NCBI GenBank assembly: GCA_023461035.1
Contig: JAEWOD010000027.1
Span: 118,747-182,746, forward strand
Direction: 5' to 3'
DNA from: Bacteroidota bacterium
GTDB lineage: Bacteria; Bacteroidota; Bacteroidia; Flavobacteriales; Weeksellaceae
DNA: 64,000 nucleotides
The notes below the pieces were generated by a model, which had not been told where the DNA came from, did no database searches, and was given only the letters and a program-made list of their open reading frames with translations. Both the position numbers and the translations under genes were made by a program. Positions 42,760-52,681 of this stretch are shown here, piece after piece (the first letter of the stretch is position 1; each line of letters opens with the position of its first letter).

Positions 42760-45213
42760 ATGCAAACCGATAAAATAATATTTAGCGAAGAACTACAATC
42801 TGCACTTGAAATCGCAGGAAAAATCGCACACGAATCCAAACACGCAGAATATACGCCCGCTCATTTGCTAAAAGCAATTCTTCATAGAAGTTTTACTTTA
42901 TTGAAGGAACTCGAAGCCATGGGAAAAGACGTTTTCTATTTAGAAGAATGGGCAGAAGTCCGTATCGAAGAACAACCCAAAACATCAGTTCCTACCGACA
43001 TAGAAGCCAGTGCTTCCATAGATGACGTGATTTCGGAAGCAGACGCGATACGCGATGTGCTGGAAAGAGAAGAAATAGATTTATTTTCGGTTATGGTGGC
43101 TATCGCAACGCCTGGAGTTGGATTCAATTTTGACCAGATGAAAAGTTTTCCGGTCAGCAGGGCAGAATTATTGGATGAACGCGTCAATCAAAGCTCAGCC
43201 AACACAGAATTGTTGAATCTACCAACAGAACGAACCAATGTCAAATTGATATATAAATATTGTGTAAACAGAACGGCTCTTGAAAAAAACAACAAGAAAA
43301 AACAAGAAATTGTAGCCCGCGAAAAAGAATTGAAAGAAGTGGTAGAGGTTCTTTGCAGATTCTCCAAACCCAATGTTTTACTACAAGGCTATCCGGGAAC
43401 AGGAAAGAGTGCGCTCATCAATGGATTTATCAATTTAATCGTGAGTAAAACTGTACCGGAAAGACTTTTGGACACGGAAGTATTTGAACTAAATATGGGA
43501 ACCCTGCTTGCAGGTGCTTCATATAGAGGAGAAATAGAAGAGCGTCTGAAAAAGATAATTACAGAGCTAAAATCCTTCCCAAAAACAATTCTCATCGTAG
43601 ATGGAATCCATGTATTACTTGATAAAAATAGTGACAATGCCGGCATTTCCAGCATCTTAAAAAGCGAACTAACAAAAGGCCTGACCCTGATTGCAACCAC
43701 AACAGTAGACGAATTCACCAAAAAAATAGAAAAGGACGAAGGACTTTCGAACCTATTTGAAGTGATCAAGGTTGATGAACCAGATGACCAAAACTCTTTC
43801 CGGATCATTCAGTCCTCATTATCAAGATTAAAAGAACACCATGGCATAGATGCGGACAATGAAACAATATCGGAAGCTATTCGTTTGTCAAAAAGATATT
43901 TAAAAGAAAAAAGTTTGCCTGAATCTGCTCTGAACCTCATGGACAGAACCATGTCTGTGATAAAAACTTCCGGCGATTCATTCCTAAAAGAAAAAAATAG
44001 GCTTCAGGAGAAATTGGAAAGCATCAAGTTGATGGAAGGTGAAAAACAACAACAGGAAGCCCGCTGGCTACAGGAAGATATAAATCGCAAAGCTCACTTT
44101 TTGCTGACACAGGAAAAGCTTTCCGAAGACCGGAATGATTCGGAAGATTCTGTAATTGATTTGAAAGAAATTGAAAAATTATTAAATCGGTTAACCGAAA
44201 TCGCCCAAATAAAAAAAGAACACATAGAGCCCATTGATTTAGGCGCCATCGTTGCTCAAAAAACCGGAATCCCTTTAGGAAAGCTAAAATCAGGTGAAAA
44301 AGAACGACTTCAAAACATGGAAGAGGTACTACAAAAAAGAGTTGTGGGGCAAGATTTAGCAATCAACGTTGTAACCGAAGCCGTTTTGGAATCCCGGTCA
44401 GGATTGAGCAAATCAGGACAGCCCATCGGTTCGTTTTTCTTTTTAGGCCCTACCGGAACCGGAAAAACCGAATTGGCCAAATCACTTGCCGATTTTCTTT
44501 TTCAAGATGAAAACGCCATAATTCGTTTCGATATGTCCGAGTTTAAAGAAGAGCATTCTGCAGCACTTTTATACGGAGCGCCTCCAGGATATGTCGGCTA
44601 TGAAGAAGGGGGATTATTGGTCAATAAAATCCGTCAAAAACCTTATTCCATTGTTCTTTTTGATGAAATTGAAAAGGCACATCCTTCTGTGTTTGACGTT
44701 TTTCTTCAGATTTTAGACGAAGGAAAATTACATGACCGTTTGGGTAAAGAAGGTGATTTCTCCAATGCCATGATTTTGTTTACCTCAAACATTGGCTCTC
44801 AATTCATTATAGACTCTATCACTTCAGGGGAAGGACATCCTTCATCTAACAAATTGATGGAAATAATGTCAGGTCATTTCCGTCCGGAATTTCTGGGACG
44901 TTTGACCGAAATTATTCCTTTTGGACCAATTACAAAAGAAAACGCCATGGGTATTTTCCAAATTCATTTGAAAAAAGAATTGTTCGATTTGTTAAAACAA
45001 TTGGATATGTCAATTGAAATCACGGACGAAGCCCAATCCTTTCTGGTAGAAAACGGATTCAATGCCACGTATGGAGCACGACCATTAAAGGGAATCATCC
45101 GTTCCGAGCTTCGTCGTCCCCTATCCCGAAAAATTATTTCAGGCGAAGCGAAAGAAGGTTCCAAAATCAAAGTAGGCCTGAAGGAAAAGGAATTAAATTG
45201 GGAAATCAATTAG
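42760..45213 (+). CDS. tssH: T6SS sheath-recycling AAA+ ATPase TssH/ClpV with degenerate first ATPase domain
   Basis: 817 residues. An N domain (about 1-145) is followed by D1, where Walker A GYPGTGKS (210-217) and the pore loop SYRGEIEERL are intact. The Walker B reads LIVDG (279-282 region), so the catalytic glutamate is missing. The paired arginines of the usual ALERRF are replaced (LSNLF, residues 329-333). A shortened middle coiled coil (about 405-490) leads to D2, which is complete: GPTGTGKT (563-570), LFDEIEKAH and FRPEFLGR. D2 therefore probably supplies hydrolysis that unfolds contracted TssB-TssC sheaths. Confidence 0.92.
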   Translation: MQTDKIIFSEELQSALEIAGKIAHESKHAEYTPAHLLKAILHRSFTLLKELEAMGKDVFYLEEWAEVRIEEQPKTSVPTDIEASASIDDVISEADAIRDVLEREEIDLFSVMVAIATPGVGFNFDQMKSFPVSRAELLDERVNQSSANTELLNLPTERTNVKLIYKYCVNRTALEKNNKKKQEIVAREKELKEVVEVLCRFSKPNVLLQGYPGTGKSALINGFINLIVSKTVPERLLDTEVFELNMGTLLAGASYRGEIEERLKKIITELKSFPKTILIVDGIHVLLDKNSDNAGISSILKSELTKGLTLIATTTVDEFTKKIEKDEGLSNLFEVIKVDEPDDQNSFRIIQSSLSRLKEHHGIDADNETISEAIRLSKRYLKEKSLPESALNLMDRTMSVIKTSGDSFLKEKNRLQEKLESIKLMEGEKQQQEARWLQEDINRKAHFLLTQEKLSEDRNDSEDSVIDLKEIEKLLNRLTEIAQIKKEHIEPIDLGAIVAQKTGIPLGKLKSGEKERLQNMEEVLQKRVVGQDLAINVVTEAVLESRSGLSKSGQPIGSFFFLGPTGTGKTELAKSLADFLFQDENAIIRFDMSEFKEEHSAALLYGAPPGYVGYEEGGLLVNKIRQKPYSIVLFDEIEKAHPSVFDVFLQILDEGKLHDRLGKEGDFSNAMILFTSNIGSQFIIDSITSGEGHPSSNKLMEIMSGHFRPEFLGRLTEIIPFGPITKENAMGIFQIHLKKELFDLLKQLDMSIEITDEAQSFLVENGFNATYGARPLKGIIRSELRRPLSRKIISGEAKEGSKIKVGLKEKELNWEIN

Positions 45214-45528
45214 CCTAAATCATAAAAAAAGCGTTAAAATCTTGGCAAAAGGAATTTAATAAATAATTAATAAGACGTGGATTTACTATGACCCAACAAG
45301 ACATAACAGATGGGAAATTCATCATTTTGTTGGGATTGTCCATAATCTGACCGGGAGAATTCAATATCTCCCACTCTATTATTCCAAAGGGAATCACCTC
45401 AAATTTATTAAATATCAATCTTTACTTCCCGGTCAATGTGGAATTAAAAAATCATTACCTATTTCAATATTAATATTTTGAATTATTTTTTTTTGGTAAA
45501 TTAGCTCATCTTAAAATTATTTAACACA
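45214..45528 (+). other. Intergenic region between tssH and the metalloprotease gene
   Basis: 315 bp without a supported gene. It is AT-rich, with a hairpin GGGAGA/TCTCCC at 45353-45372 that lacks a following T-run. Near the downstream gene a T-tract is followed by TAAATTAG, a weak -7-like match. It contains only very short frames. It probably carries the metalloprotease promoter. Confidence 0.5.
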
Positions 45529-48500
45529 ATGATGAAACATTTATTCAAACTAAAACTTTTAGGGTTGATGGTATTGGGCAGTGGGTTATTGGCACAGGTT
45601 TCAAACAGACCTAGTGACAATGTAGTCACACAAGCCTTACAACAATCTGAAAAAGGAAAAAATCTCCTTGCAGAAGATTTGTCATTTGAACTTACTGATT
45701 TCCACTCCAGTAAACAGAGTGGGGCACAGCACATTTATGTACGCCAATCTTTTAATGGCATTGAAATAATAGGAACCGAGTCATCCATACATATTTTAGG
45801 GAACGGAAAATTATCTTCAGTTAAGACAAACTTTTTGACCAGTTTGGAAAAACGCGGACATAAAGCTGCAGTTTCCCCTCAAATCAATGCAGTTCAGGCG
45901 GCAAATGCTGCATTTACTCATTTGGGATATACGGCAGCTTCCCCTGTTTCCGTAATATCGCAGGAATTCACACCTAACCATAAAACGGTCTTGAGTAACG
46001 GAGGTTTTGCAAAGCAGGATATCCCTGCAGAATTGGTATATGTAATCGATGAAAAAGGAGAATTGGTATTGGCGTGGAAACTAAGTATCGATGCCATGCA
46101 AATCGCCGAATGGTATGAAGTCCGCATAAATGCAGTTACCGGACAATTCATCAACAAAGGCAGTTATGTCAATTCCTGTGAATTTGGACATGTCCATGAA
46201 AATGAAACAGAAACGGAAGACATGTGGGTATTTCATAAAGATGACAATATCGAATCCAATTCAAATATGCTGTTGACCGGATCTTATAGAGTTTTTGCCA
46301 TGCCGTTGGAAAGTCCTTATTATGGTGATAGAACTTTAGTATCGGCAGACGATGCTGTTAATTTGACCGCATCTCCATTTGGATGGCATGATACAGACGG
46401 AGTAACCGGACCAGAATATACAACTACGCGTGGTAACAACGTAAATGCATACGAAGACGGAAACAACCCGGGATTCCAACCAAATGCCGGAGCTCCATTG
46501 GTTTTTGATTATCCGTTTGACCAAAATTATTCCAATGCAACACCTTATGAAGAAGCCGCTATCACCAACTTATTTTATTGGAACAACATCATCCATGATG
46601 TTTTCTACCAGTATGGATTTGATGAACCAAGCGGAAATTTCCAACAAAACAACTATGGAAACGGTGGTTTAGGGAACGATTATGTATTTGCAGAAGCACA
46701 GGACGGAAGCGGAACCTGTAACGCTAATTTCGGAACACCCGCAGATGGTGGAAATCCGACCATGCAAATGTATGTTTGTGGAAATAAAGACGGTGATTTT
46801 GACAATTTAGTAATCGTACACGAATACGGTCATGGAATTTCAAACCGTTTGACAGGAGGGCCAAGCCAATCCGGTTGTTTGTGGAATGGAGAACAAATGG
46901 GAGAAGGATGGAGCGACTGGTTCGGGTTGATGTTAACCATGGATGCAGATGATGAAGGAACAGACGGAAGGGGAATTGGAACTTATTTATTTAACGAAGG
47001 GCCTGGTGGACATGGCATCCGCGATTATAGATATTCAACCGATATGAACGTCAATCCACATACATATGATGATATTAAAACGATGTTCGGACCACACCCA
47101 ATAGGCAGCGTTTGGTGTGCCATGCTTTGGGATTTAACTTGGGCATTGATCGACGAATATGGATTTGATCCCGATATTTATGAAGGTACGGGAGGAAATA
47201 ACATTGCCATTCAATTGGTAGTGGAAGGATTAAAATTACAACCATGTAGCCCGGGATTTGTGGATGGACGCGATGCGATTTTGGAAGCAGACCAAATTTT
47301 ATATGGCGGTGCGAACCAATGTTTAATTTGGGATGTTTTTGCCAGAAGAGGATTGGGAGTAAGCGCTTCTCAAGGTTCTTCAAGCAGTAATACAGATGGA
47401 ACGGAAGCTTTCGATACACCATCAGCCGAAGCTGAATTTACAGCGCCAGCTGACGTATGTATAAATACAGAAGTAATGACCGGATTATCCGGAGGATCAC
47501 CATTTGGAGGTGTTTATAGCGGACCTGGAGTTACAGATGACGGAAATGGTACAACTTATTCATTCAATCCGGAAACTGCAGGTGTAGGAGTTCATACTAT
47601 TACCTATTCTGTTCCGGCAACTGATTGTGCTACTGCTACTTCTGCTTCTGATCAGATTGAAGTAACAGAAGGATTGGCAGTAGAATGTCCTGCTGACATG
47701 GTTGTGAATGCAAGCGGCTCAGCATGTTCTGCTATTGTAAATTATGATGAGCCTGTTGGAATGACAACCTGTTCATTTACAAATGGGGAAAACTTTGACA
47801 TGGTAGGTGCGCCTAATTTACCGGATGGCTGGACCTCCACAAATGAATCCGGAGGAAACAATCCATGGGTAACCTCAAGTGCACAATCTTCATCTGCCCC
47901 AAATTCAGCTTTTGCAGTTGACGTCCCTTCGGTAAGTTTGAACTCTTTGGTTTCACCGGCCTTCGCAATCGATAGCCCTAATGCCAAATTATTCTTTGAT
48001 ATTTATTACAATTCTGAATCCGGTTTTGACGGTGCCGTTTTGGAATACTCTACAAATGGAGGCTCAAACTGGTCGGACATCCTTTCAGGAGGAGGAACCT
48101 TTGTAACTGGCGCCTACAATAGTACTTTGAGTACAGGATGGAGTAACCCTCTACCGGGAAGACAAGCATGGTCCGGTAACTCAAGTGGATTCATTCCGGT
48201 TGAAATTAATTTGAATGCCTCTTTTGACGGTCAAAATGTTATGTTCCGTTGGAGAATGGGATGTGATAGCTCTGCAAATGCAACGGGTATTTGGGTGGAC
48301 AACATAGATGTAGAAGGTGTATTTACGCCTACACCTACCGTGACACAAACAGCAGGTCTGCCTTCCGGAAGCGAATTCCCTGTTGGCACAACTACCAATA
48401 CTTTTGAAGTAACAGACGGAACCAGCACTTCTACTTGTTCATTTACAGTTACCGTAAACGATGGTGTGGCTCCTGAAATCAATTGTCCTGAAGATGCTAC

Positions 48501-48984
48501 TATTGAAGTTGCTGTAGGAGAGACTTATACCTTGCCTGACTATTGGGCTGACGGAGACGTAACCGCTACCGATAACTGCTCGGCTGTTTCCAACCAAACT
48601 CAGTCGCCGGCTCCGGGAACCGAATTGGCAATCGGCGCACATACAATTGAATTTACGGTTCAGGATAGTTCAGGAAATACTGCAACTTGTAGTTTTGAAT
48701 TGACTGTTGATGAATTGTTGGGTACAGGAGACGTTGGGTTTAACAATTTAATCAGCCTATATCCAAATCCGGCAGACAATCAGGTAATCATTTCCAATCA
48801 AACCAAACAATCCATCTTAAAGGTGGTGATTTTGGATATGAGCGGGAAACTGATTCAGGAAGTAAATCTGAACAATTCATTGGTAGAAAATCCAATTTCT
48901 ATCAAACATTTACCAACCGGTACTTATTTAGTCCAAATTATGGGCGAAAAACAAACCGTCATTAAAAAATTGGTAAAAAAATAA
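45529..48984 (+). CDS. T9SS-exported fungalysin-like (M36) metalloprotease
   Basis: 1151 residues. Signal peptide 1-22. An FTP-type propeptide (about 30-220) that keeps the enzyme inactive is followed by the M36 domain. Its zinc site is HEYGH at 431-435 with the downstream EGWSDWF (E about 465). Near 645 a post-catalytic Ig/HYR-like region begins (CPADMVVNASGSACSAIVNY), then a jelly-roll choice-of-anchor-like module (about 745-935) and a second HYR domain (about 975-1065). A type A T9SS tail (ISLYPNPADNQVII; LPTGTYLVQI; KKLVKK) ends the chain. A secreted protease for protein-rich substrates is expected. Confidence 0.92.
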   Translation: MMKHLFKLKLLGLMVLGSGLLAQVSNRPSDNVVTQALQQSEKGKNLLAEDLSFELTDFHSSKQSGAQHIYVRQSFNGIEIIGTESSIHILGNGKLSSVKTNFLTSLEKRGHKAAVSPQINAVQAANAAFTHLGYTAASPVSVISQEFTPNHKTVLSNGGFAKQDIPAELVYVIDEKGELVLAWKLSIDAMQIAEWYEVRINAVTGQFINKGSYVNSCEFGHVHENETETEDMWVFHKDDNIESNSNMLLTGSYRVFAMPLESPYYGDRTLVSADDAVNLTASPFGWHDTDGVTGPEYTTTRGNNVNAYEDGNNPGFQPNAGAPLVFDYPFDQNYSNATPYEEAAITNLFYWNNIIHDVFYQYGFDEPSGNFQQNNYGNGGLGNDYVFAEAQDGSGTCNANFGTPADGGNPTMQMYVCGNKDGDFDNLVIVHEYGHGISNRLTGGPSQSGCLWNGEQMGEGWSDWFGLMLTMDADDEGTDGRGIGTYLFNEGPGGHGIRDYRYSTDMNVNPHTYDDIKTMFGPHPIGSVWCAMLWDLTWALIDEYGFDPDIYEGTGGNNIAIQLVVEGLKLQPCSPGFVDGRDAILEADQILYGGANQCLIWDVFARRGLGVSASQGSSSSNTDGTEAFDTPSAEAEFTAPADVCINTEVMTGLSGGSPFGGVYSGPGVTDDGNGTTYSFNPETAGVGVHTITYSVPATDCATATSASDQIEVTEGLAVECPADMVVNASGSACSAIVNYDEPVGMTTCSFTNGENFDMVGAPNLPDGWTSTNESGGNNPWVTSSAQSSSAPNSAFAVDVPSVSLNSLVSPAFAIDSPNAKLFFDIYYNSESGFDGAVLEYSTNGGSNWSDILSGGGTFVTGAYNSTLSTGWSNPLPGRQAWSGNSSGFIPVEINLNASFDGQNVMFRWRMGCDSSANATGIWVDNIDVEGVFTPTPTVTQTAGLPSGSEFPVGTTTNTFEVTDGTSTSTCSFTVTVNDGVAPEINCPEDATIEVAVGETYTLPDYWADGDVTATDNCSAVSNQTQSPAPGTELAIGAHTIEFTVQDSSGNTATCSFELTVDELLGTGDVGFNNLISLYPNPADNQVIISNQTKQSILKVVILDMSGKLIQEVNLNNSLVENPISIKHLPTGTYLVQIMGEKQTVIKKLVKK

Positions 48985-48999
48985 ATTAGAATAAATGCT

Positions 49000-49030
49000 A
49001 AAAGGCCGTCCAAATGGACGGCCTTTTTTT
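49000..49030 (+). terminator. Strong terminator after the metalloprotease gene
   Basis: AAAAGGCCGTCC and GGACGGCCTTTT form a perfect 12-bp stem with an AAAT loop, continued by more T. It is 15 nt after the stop at 48984 and can act in both directions because of the A-tract on the other side. Confidence 0.95.
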
Positions 49031-49093
49031 ATGAGAATAAAGTTGACTCTTTGCTCCATTTGAATTTTGATTAAATTGCAGCATATTTTTGAT

Positions 49094-50812
49094 ATGCGAT
49101 TTCTATTACCCATTTTATGTTTATGCCTTCTTATCTCCTGTGCCAGACAAGGAACACCCTCAGGAGGCCCGAAGGATACCCAGGCACCACAGTTTTTAGG
49201 GTCAAATCCCGACACGCTGTCTTTAAATGTTTCAACCGATTTAAAAGAAATCAAAATTGATTTTGACGAATATATCATTCTGAAAGAACCTATGAAAAAT
49301 ATCGTGGTTTCACCTCCTTTGGGAAGTTCTGCCACCTTTATGCCAATCGGTTCACCAAGCAAGACACTCAAAGTTAAATTGGAAGAACCACTTCAGGCCA
49401 ATACGACTTATAACATCAATTTCGGGAATGCCATTCAAGACAATAATGAAGGCAATAAACTCCCTTATTTTCAATACGTTTTTTCTACCGGAGATTATAT
49501 CGATTCGCTGGAAATTTCCGGCAAAGCGAGCATACCTGCACTCAGAAAACAATCTGAAAATCTTTTGGTGGCACTTTTTAAAATGGATTCGGCTTACACC
49601 GATAGTTTGATCCTACGACAAAAACCATTTTATATTTCACGACTGGATTCTGCCGGAATCTATAAACTCAATTATCTGCGTCCCGGAAAATACCAAATGG
49701 TGGCTTTTGATGATGAAGTCCAAAACATGCAATTTGATATAGGAAAAGAAAAATTCGGATTTCTGGGAGAACCGATAGAATTAACCGAAAATCAAAATTT
49801 CAATATCGAATTGTTTGATCAAATTCCTCCTTATAGAGCAGAAAAAGCGGAACAAAAAGGTTATGGACATATCGTTTTCCGGTTCAAAGGCCAACCGGAA
49901 GAGATAGAAATCCAGCCCTTGGATTTTGATTTTACCACCTCCAAAACCTCTTATATTCCCAAAAGTGATTCTCTGAATTTCTGGTTCCAACCTACCATCG
50001 ATTCCATTGCTGAAAATTCAAAACGTATCCATTTTTTGGTCAATCATAAAGAACAGACCGATACCCTTACGATGGTTTATTCAAATTTGACAAAACATTC
50101 GCTCAAATTGGACAGAAAAAACCTGTTGGATTATGCGCCCGGCCGTCCTATAAAATTTACAGCCAATTATCCGATTGTTCAGCTGGATTCAACTCGTGTA
50201 AACGTATTAAAAGACACAATCAGTTTGCCGGCAAAATTGATTCATGATTTGAAAGACCCCAACAGTTTTACGCTGGATTTTCCTATCGAATTGGCATCAA
50301 GTTATCGGGTTGAAATTTTCCCGGAAGCCGTTACCGACTTTTTTGGAAAAACAAATGATACGATTCAATTTGATGTGCGCACCAAAACCCGAAATGATTT
50401 CGGGAATTTAAAACTTACATTAGAAAACCCGCCTGCACATCCTTTTTGGATTCAATTGTTAAATGATAAAGATGAGATTTTGGATGAAAAATTGTCTACT
50501 AACACAAATTTTGAATACAATTATCTGCCGGCAGGAAAATATTATTTCAAATTATTGGTCGATGAAAACGAAAACGGCTTCTGGGACACCGGTGATTTTT
50601 TTACCAAAAAACAACCCGAACCTTCTTATGTTTATCCTTCCGTCATCAATGTCCGGGTTTTATGGGATATGGACGAAACCTGGGTGTTGCCGGCTTTGGT
50701 CAAAGACACTGAAGACCTGAATCAGACAGAAGAAGAAGCGGAAACTACCGAAATTTCGGATGAGGTGGAAAATAAAAAATCCCCTTCCGAAAAAGAAGAG
50801 GATTTGCCTTAA
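49094..50812 (+). CDS. Ig-like (SbsA N-terminal type) domain lipoprotein
   Basis: 572 residues from the ATG at 49094, with lipobox LLISC right after the signal; the in-frame ATG at 49067 is less suitable. The N-terminal Ig-like domain (about 25-125; TPSGGPKDTQAPQ..., IKIDFDEYIIL, VSPPLG, TTYNINFGNAI) is the conserved part of this Bacteroidota outer-membrane lipoprotein family. Then come beta-sandwich domains and a terminal Glu-rich tail (EEEAETTEIS). Function unknown. It starts beyond the terminator of the protease gene, so it has its own promoter. Confidence 0.8.
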   Translation: MRFLLPILCLCLLISCARQGTPSGGPKDTQAPQFLGSNPDTLSLNVSTDLKEIKIDFDEYIILKEPMKNIVVSPPLGSSATFMPIGSPSKTLKVKLEEPLQANTTYNINFGNAIQDNNEGNKLPYFQYVFSTGDYIDSLEISGKASIPALRKQSENLLVALFKMDSAYTDSLILRQKPFYISRLDSAGIYKLNYLRPGKYQMVAFDDEVQNMQFDIGKEKFGFLGEPIELTENQNFNIELFDQIPPYRAEKAEQKGYGHIVFRFKGQPEEIEIQPLDFDFTTSKTSYIPKSDSLNFWFQPTIDSIAENSKRIHFLVNHKEQTDTLTMVYSNLTKHSLKLDRKNLLDYAPGRPIKFTANYPIVQLDSTRVNVLKDTISLPAKLIHDLKDPNSFTLDFPIELASSYRVEIFPEAVTDFFGKTNDTIQFDVRTKTRNDFGNLKLTLENPPAHPFWIQLLNDKDEILDEKLSTNTNFEYNYLPAGKYYFKLLVDENENGFWDTGDFFTKKQPEPSYVYPSVINVRVLWDMDETWVLPALVKDTEDLNQTEEEAETTEISDEVENKKSPSEKEEDLP

Positions 50813-50825
50813 ATATTTTATATGA

Positions 50826-52673
50826 TTATTCTACCGTCACTGATTTCGCCAGATTTCTGGGCTGATCTACATTTCTTCCCAATTTAACCGCAACATAATA
50901 CGATAACAACTGTAACGGAATTGCCGCCAGAATCGGACTGAATTCTTCTGAAGAATTAGGAATCTCGATGATATGATCGGCTATTTTTCTTACTTCACTG
51001 TCTCCTTTGTTGACAACTGCGATGATCTGCCCTTTGCGTGCCTTTATTTCCTGGGCGTTGCTTACTACTTTTTCATAGTGCCCGGTTTTGGTCGCAATGA
51101 TCACTATCGGCATATTTTCATCGATAAGCGCAATCGGCCCGTGTTTCATTTCTGCAGCCGGATATCCTTCTGCATGGATATAAGAAATCTCTTTCAGCTT
51201 TAATGCTCCTTCCAGAGCCGACGGATAATTATAACCTCTTCCTAAATAAAGGGCATTTGGAGCGTCTTTATATTTCTCGGCTATCTGAATTACATTTTCG
51301 GCTGTTGAGTCTAAAGTTTCCTGCACCAATTCCGGAATTGCATTCAGCTCGCTAATGAGAGCATTGAATCTTTCATTGCTTAGATTACCGTTATGTTTAC
51401 CCAGTTTGATGGCAATTAATGAAAGAATCGTCAACTGAGCGGTAAATGCTTTGGTGGAGGCAACACCTATTTCAGGCCCTGCATGTGTATAAGAACCTGC
51501 ATCTGTAATCCTTGCAATGGATGAGCCGACTACATTATTTATCCCATAAATAAATGCGCCTCGTTCTTTTGCCAATTTTAAAGCAGCCAGTGTATCGGCC
51601 GTTTCACCTGATTGGGAAATAGCGATCACGATGTCATTTTTTTTAATAATCGGATTTCTGTATCGGAATTCCGAAGCGTATTCTACCTCAACAGGTATAC
51701 GTGCCAAATCTTCAATCAGATATTCTGCTACCAACCCGGCATGATAAGAGGTTCCACATGCTACGATGATGATGCGTTTAGCATTCAGGAAACGTTCCTG
51801 ATGATCCCATATTCCGGCCATTTTGATGATGCCTTCGTCCACGAGTAACCTTCCTCTCATCGTGTCGCGTATGGATTTGGGTTGTTCGTAGATTTCTTTT
51901 AGCATAAAATGTTCATAGCCTCCTTTTTCAATTTCTTCTAAATTCAATTGAAGTTCCTGAACGGCCAGTGTAACCGGTAAATTATCTTTGATTTTTCGGA
52001 TGTCCACATCTTCACCCAATTTGATTGTGGCCATTTCGCCGTCATCCAAATAAACAGCTTCATTGGTAAATTGTAAAAAAGGCGAAGCATCTGAAGCGAT
52101 AAAAAATTCGTTTTCGCCGATTCCGATTGCCAACGGACTTCCTAAACGTCCTACTACGATTTCATTGGGTGTATTTTTGTCCAAAACAGCTATCGCATAA
52201 GCACCGATTACTTCGTTTAAAGCATAGCGGACTGCATCGGTCAAACTTAAATTTTCGGAATCTTTAAAGAATTGAATTAGATTGATCAAAACTTCGGTAT
52301 CCGTATCGCTGTGGAAAACAAATCCTTTTTGGGACAACTGGGTTTTGATCGTATCGTAGTTCTCAATGATACCGTTATGGACGATGACCAAATTTCCGTC
52401 ATTTGATAAGTGTGGATGCGAATTTACATCATTTGGAACACCATGTGTCGCCCAACGTGTATGACCAACTCCCATGGTAGCACCATGATTCAATTCTTTG
52501 GATTTCTCTTCCAAATCGGAAACTTTTCCTTTGGTTTTAACCAATCCAAAGTCGTCGTCTTCCATTATTACCAACCCAGCACTGTCATAACCTCTGTATT
52601 CCAGTCTTTTCAAACCGTTTATGATGATAGGATATGCTTCTCTATGACCAAGGTAACCAACGATTCCACACAT
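50826..52673 (-). CDS. glmS: Glutamine--fructose-6-phosphate aminotransferase (isomerising)
   Basis: Makes glucosamine-6-phosphate, the entry to peptidoglycan and lipid A precursors. 615 residues: the N-terminal glutaminase begins with the nucleophile C2 (MCGIVGYLG), followed by HTRWATHG and HNGIIENY. Two SIS domains from about 290 contain SQSGETADTL and a conserved C-terminal DQPRNLAKSVTVE. Complete. Last gene of the operon with the glycogen-synthase-like gene and the DUF4270 gene (8-nt gap). No glmS ribozyme is expected, since none fits before this gene. Confidence 0.96.
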   Translation of the reverse strand: MCGIVGYLGHREAYPIIINGLKRLEYRGYDSAGLVIMEDDDFGLVKTKGKVSDLEEKSKELNHGATMGVGHTRWATHGVPNDVNSHPHLSNDGNLVIVHNGIIENYDTIKTQLSQKGFVFHSDTDTEVLINLIQFFKDSENLSLTDAVRYALNEVIGAYAIAVLDKNTPNEIVVGRLGSPLAIGIGENEFFIASDASPFLQFTNEAVYLDDGEMATIKLGEDVDIRKIKDNLPVTLAVQELQLNLEEIEKGGYEHFMLKEIYEQPKSIRDTMRGRLLVDEGIIKMAGIWDHQERFLNAKRIIIVACGTSYHAGLVAEYLIEDLARIPVEVEYASEFRYRNPIIKKNDIVIAISQSGETADTLAALKLAKERGAFIYGINNVVGSSIARITDAGSYTHAGPEIGVASTKAFTAQLTILSLIAIKLGKHNGNLSNERFNALISELNAIPELVQETLDSTAENVIQIAEKYKDAPNALYLGRGYNYPSALEGALKLKEISYIHAEGYPAAEMKHGPIALIDENMPIVIIATKTGHYEKVVSNAQEIKARKGQIIAVVNKGDSEVRKIADHIIEIPNSSEEFSPILAAIPLQLLSYYVAVKLGRNVDQPRNLAKSVTVE

Positions 52674-52681
52674 AATTTGAT

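Noticed and set aside
43389..43808. Minus-strand open frame of 139 codons inside tssH
   Set aside because: Antisense shadow of the D1 ATPase domain.
45353..45372. Terminator after tssH
   Set aside because: The hairpin GGGAGA/TCTCCC has no T-run and is 140 nt from the stop; it is recorded only as a hairpin.
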